From NCBI GenBank assembly GCA_003645845.1, contig QNCV01000022.1, forward strand, positions 1-16,445: 16,445 nucleotides of DNA, read 5' to 3'. A program made the translations under genes and the position numbers. Each line of letters starts with the position of its first letter. The stretch's first letter is position 1. The notes beneath the pieces are model-generated. The model searched no databases and had not been told where the DNA came from. It saw nothing but the letters and a program-made list of their open reading frames with translations. This document shows positions 14,726 through 16,445 of the stretch, piece by piece. The DNA comes from Fidelibacterota bacterium (lineage in GTDB: Bacteria; Fidelibacterota; UBA2242).

Positions 14726-15912
14726 TGCCGGGTAGCTCATTGCAGCCTATGAAGAGTAAAATATGGGCAGTAGTTCTTACTGCCCTTTTTCTATTTAACA
14801 TTACAAGCAGCTTTGCGAGAGATCCGGAGCGACTGGCGATGTGGGTTGTTCGGGATCAGATAACAAATGCCGAATCCATTGATAAAATTATCGACTTTGC
14901 CCGGCGAAACGGTTTTACAGATTTGTTTGTTCAGGTTAGAGGCCGGGGTGATGCGTTTTATAATTCGGATATTGTGCCTCGCTCGGAGAGTCTTGCCGCC
15001 AACGGTTTTGATCCGTTAAAGTATTTATTAGACAATGCTCATCCGAAAAAACTGAAAATCCATGCCTGGTTAAATATGTATCTGCTCTGGTCAGCCGATG
15101 ACAAACCCCGGGATCCAAATCATCTTCTCAACAAGCACCCCGAATGGATGAGTGTGGATGCTGACGGCGTCAAAGATATAAGTCGTAAAACCAGGGATTT
15201 TAAACGCAACAATACCGAAGGAGTCTATCTGTCTCCGCTGATACCAGATGTAAATCAATATCTGCTTGCTGTTGTCAAAGAGGTTGTTGATAGTTATAAT
15301 GTCGACGGAATTCATCTCGACTATATCCGCTATCCCAAGTATACATATGATTTCAATGATGTTGGTCGGAAGCGGTTTAAAGATATCTATGCCGTTGACC
15401 CCATCCTTCTGTCGATTTCCAATAAATCCTTTTTTACCGGTATGGAAGCGAAAACAATAGAAAGGCTGCTTGAAAAGTGGGCAGATTTCCGAAGAGATGC
15501 CATTACCGAATTGATTGTCCAAATCCGTGAAGTCATTATCGCTTCCCGTAAACCGATTGCTTTAAGCGCTGCTGTCAAACCCGATCCCTTAGAAGCCCGC
15601 AACCATTTCTATCAGGATTGGGAGAAATGGTTAAAGTTGGGGTATCTTGATTTTGCAATACCAATGAACTATACGGAAAGCGCCGAACAATTCGAGAAGA
15701 TTCTGCATAAATTTGATCCTCTGATTACCAAAGAGAAAATCTGGGTCGGTATCGGTGCCTATAACCAGGGACGCTACGAGGCATTGACAAAGATCATGTT
15801 ATGCTATTCGAACGGGTTCAACCGGCTGGTGATATTTTCCTATAAGTCAATGGCCGATCAACCTGACTATTTTCCCACACTGCGTAAAGCCTTCTATATC
15901 GACAGATATTAA
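14725..15912 (+). CDS. Exported GHL10/DUF187-type glycosidase-like protein
   Basis: This 395-residue protein resembles the GHL10 (DUF187) group of TIM-barrel glycosidase-like proteins, which includes E. coli DigH (YddW), a peptidoglycan-glycan hydrolase. The start has a signal peptide: Lys10/Lys12, a hydrophobic core at residues 13-25, and a likely type I cleavage after SSFA (31). No lipobox cysteine is seen. Barrel motifs are RLAMWVVRD (36-44), HAWLNMY (113-119), DGIHLDYIRYP (194-204, with acidic Asp199) and DFAIPMNY (309-316). The ATG at 14725 overlaps the rplQ stop (TAATG) and has no good ribosome binding site; Met9 (14749) is an alternative that also gives a signal peptide. A terminator hairpin lies within codons 14-22. 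The exact substrate is unknown. Confidence 0.85.
   Translation: MPGSSLQPMKSKIWAVVLTALFLFNITSSFARDPERLAMWVVRDQITNAESIDKIIDFARRNGFTDLFVQVRGRGDAFYNSDIVPRSESLAANGFDPLKYLLDNAHPKKLKIHAWLNMYLLWSADDKPRDPNHLLNKHPEWMSVDADGVKDISRKTRDFKRNNTEGVYLSPLIPDVNQYLLAVVKEVVDSYNVDGIHLDYIRYPKYTYDFNDVGRKRFKDIYAVDPILLSISNKSFFTGMEAKTIERLLEKWADFRRDAITELIVQIREVIIASRKPIALSAAVKPDPLEARNHFYQDWEKWLKLGYLDFAIPMNYTESAEQFEKILHKFDPLITKEKIWVGIGAYNQGRYEALTKIMLCYSNGFNRLVIFSYKSMADQPDYFPTLRKAFYIDRY
14765..14790 (+). terminator. Intrinsic terminator of the ribosomal operon, inside the next ORF
   Basis: GGGCAGTA (14765-14772) and TACTGCCC (14778-14785) form a perfect 8-bp stem with a GTTCT loop, followed immediately by five T residues and a further T-rich stretch. 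This is the classic form of a Rho-independent terminator. It starts 39 nt after the rplQ stop, which is where an operon terminator is expected. It lies entirely within the coding sequence of the following exported protein (codons 14-22, the hydrophobic core of the signal peptide). Confidence 0.8.
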
Positions 15913-15926
15913 GCAATTATCAAATA

Positions 15927-15940
15927 TTGATTGCAATCAA
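15927..15940. promoter_or_regulatory. 14-bp perfect palindrome, possible operator
   Basis: TTGATTGCAATCAA is a perfect inverted repeat, 15 nt after the stop of the GHL10-like gene and about 140 nt before the CARF-like gene. Related GCAA/TTGC inverted elements flank it at 15913-15917 and 15962-15971. It could be a binding site for a dimeric regulator; nothing in the window identifies that protein. Confidence 0.35.
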
Positions 15941-15959
15941 CGGGTTTCCCCGTAGGATT
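15935..15959 (+). other. Interrupted hairpin, weak terminator or processing site
   Basis: AATC (15935-15938) pairs with GATT (15956-15959), and ACGGG (15940-15944) pairs with CCCGT (15949-15953) around a TTTC loop, with a small internal loop between the two stems. No T run follows, so it is not a canonical intrinsic terminator. It shares bases with the 14-bp palindrome, so the two foldings exclude one another. It could mark the 3' end of the GHL10-like transcript. Confidence 0.3.
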
Positions 15960-16004
15960 CTGCAAAATTGCGGATGAGAATGTATTTGGCAGATTACAGA
16001 TACA

Positions 16005-16032
16005 TTGATTTATTATTTTTTATTATTAAATT
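16005..16032 (+). promoter_or_regulatory. Weak promoter-like pair before the CARF-like gene
   Basis: TTGATT (16005-16010) and TAAATT (16027-16032) are separated by 16 nt and each match four of six positions of the sigma-70 consensus. They lie in a very AT-rich stretch (16005-16040) about 50 nt before the next ATG. AT-rich DNA gives such matches readily, so this is only the best candidate in the gap. Confidence 0.22.
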
Positions 16033-16082
16033 AAAACAATCGATTAGTTGAATGTTGTTAAGGCATAAAATCAGGGGTTAAT

Positions 16083-16445
16083 ATGGCGTTATTGGAAGTA
16101 TGTTTCGCAGATACCGTACCCCTTTCAGCGTATCTCGGTGTTGTTTTAAAAAAGCCGGATGCCGTTTTGTGGCTGCGGAAGAGGGATCAACGCAAAATTG
16201 TTCAGGATTTGGAATCAACCATTTCCGGTCAGCTATCCGTAAACTTTGAGAGTCGTGATATTAAGACGGATATTGACGAGTTTAAGGAGCAATGCCGTCA
16301 AATTATCAAGGATTATCCGGAGCATGATATCCTGTTGAATTGTACCGGTGGCGAGCGTCTGAAAGTGTTATTGGCTGCCTCGATTTTCCGGGATGCCGGA
16401 AAGGGGATATTTTTTATTGACACCGAGCACGCCCGGTTTGTCGAT
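16083..16445 (+). CDS. CARF-domain protein of the DUF1887 (Card1/Can2) type, 3' partial
   Basis: An open frame starts at ATG 16083, five bases after AGGGG (16073-16077), and runs without a stop for 121 codons to the end of the window. The N-terminal part reads as a Rossmann-like fold: MALLEVCFADTVPLSAYLGV, then AVLWLRKRD, two helices, then DILLNCTGGERLKVLLAASI (82-101) and GIFFIDTEHARFV (108-120). The N-x-T-G-G signature followed by a charged residue, and the strand after it, match the CARF domain of DUF1887 proteins such as Card1, Can2 and VC1899, which bind cyclic tetra-adenylate. In the better known members the motif is TGGTK; here it is TGGER (Glu91, Arg92). The nuclease part, if any, lies beyond the window. 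Confidence 0.7.
   Translation, partial: MALLEVCFADTVPLSAYLGVVLKKPDAVLWLRKRDQRKIVQDLESTISGQLSVNFESRDIKTDIDEFKEQCRQIIKDYPEHDILLNCTGGERLKVLLAASIFRDAGKGIFFIDTEHARFVD

Noticed and set aside
1..16445. tRNA, rRNA, insertion sequence or full CRISPR array
   Set aside because: No cloverleaf-forming segment, transposase, terminal repeat pair or repeated spacer-like unit could be seen. The only gap over 30 bp is 15913-16082 and it holds only the small elements listed.

Overview
The window is almost entirely one long bacterial ribosomal-protein gene string on the + strand. It begins in the last codons of tuf (EF-Tu) and runs rpsJ, rplC, rplD, rplW, rplB, rpsS, rplV, rpsC, rplP, rpmC, rpsQ, rplN, rplX, rplE, rpsN, rpsH, rplF, rplR, rpsE, rpmD, rplO, secY, map, infA, rpmJ, rpsM, rpsK, rpsD, rpoA, rplQ. 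These are the S10, spc and alpha operons fused without a visible break. Gaps are 25 nt or less and three junctions overlap by 4 nt, so the region probably behaves as one transcription unit with strong translational coupling. The products build both ribosomal subunits and supply the Sec channel, methionine aminopeptidase, IF-1 and the RNA polymerase alpha subunit.

The sequence suggests a bacterium of an FCB-superphylum-like lineage, but this is tentative. secY is followed directly by map with no adk, as in Bacteroidota-type layouts, and L17 carries a long charged tail. Many genes have clear AGGAG-type Shine-Dalgarno sequences, unlike typical Bacteroidota, so a deeper FCB candidate phylum fits better than Bacteroidota proper. 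S14, L36 and S4 are all in the zinc-binding (C+) form. Start codons are mixed: six clear GTG and three or four TTG.

The ordinary part ends at rplQ (14111-14725). The next ORF (14725-15912) overlaps the rplQ stop codon by one base and encodes an exported GHL10/DUF187-type glycosidase-like TIM barrel. A textbook intrinsic terminator (14765-14790) lies inside this ORF, in the codons for its signal-peptide core. The operon terminator and the export signal of the next gene therefore share the same DNA.

An AT-rich gap of 170 bp follows (15913-16082). It holds a 14-bp perfect palindrome, an overlapping interrupted hairpin and a weak promoter-like pair. The window ends inside a 121-codon partial gene whose product looks like the N-terminal CARF-type domain of the DUF1887 (Card1/Can2/VC1899) family. 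Members of this family are cyclic-oligoadenylate-activated nucleases that assist type III CRISPR systems. This gene, with the unusual terminator arrangement, is the most interesting part of the window; what lies beyond position 16445 decides its meaning.
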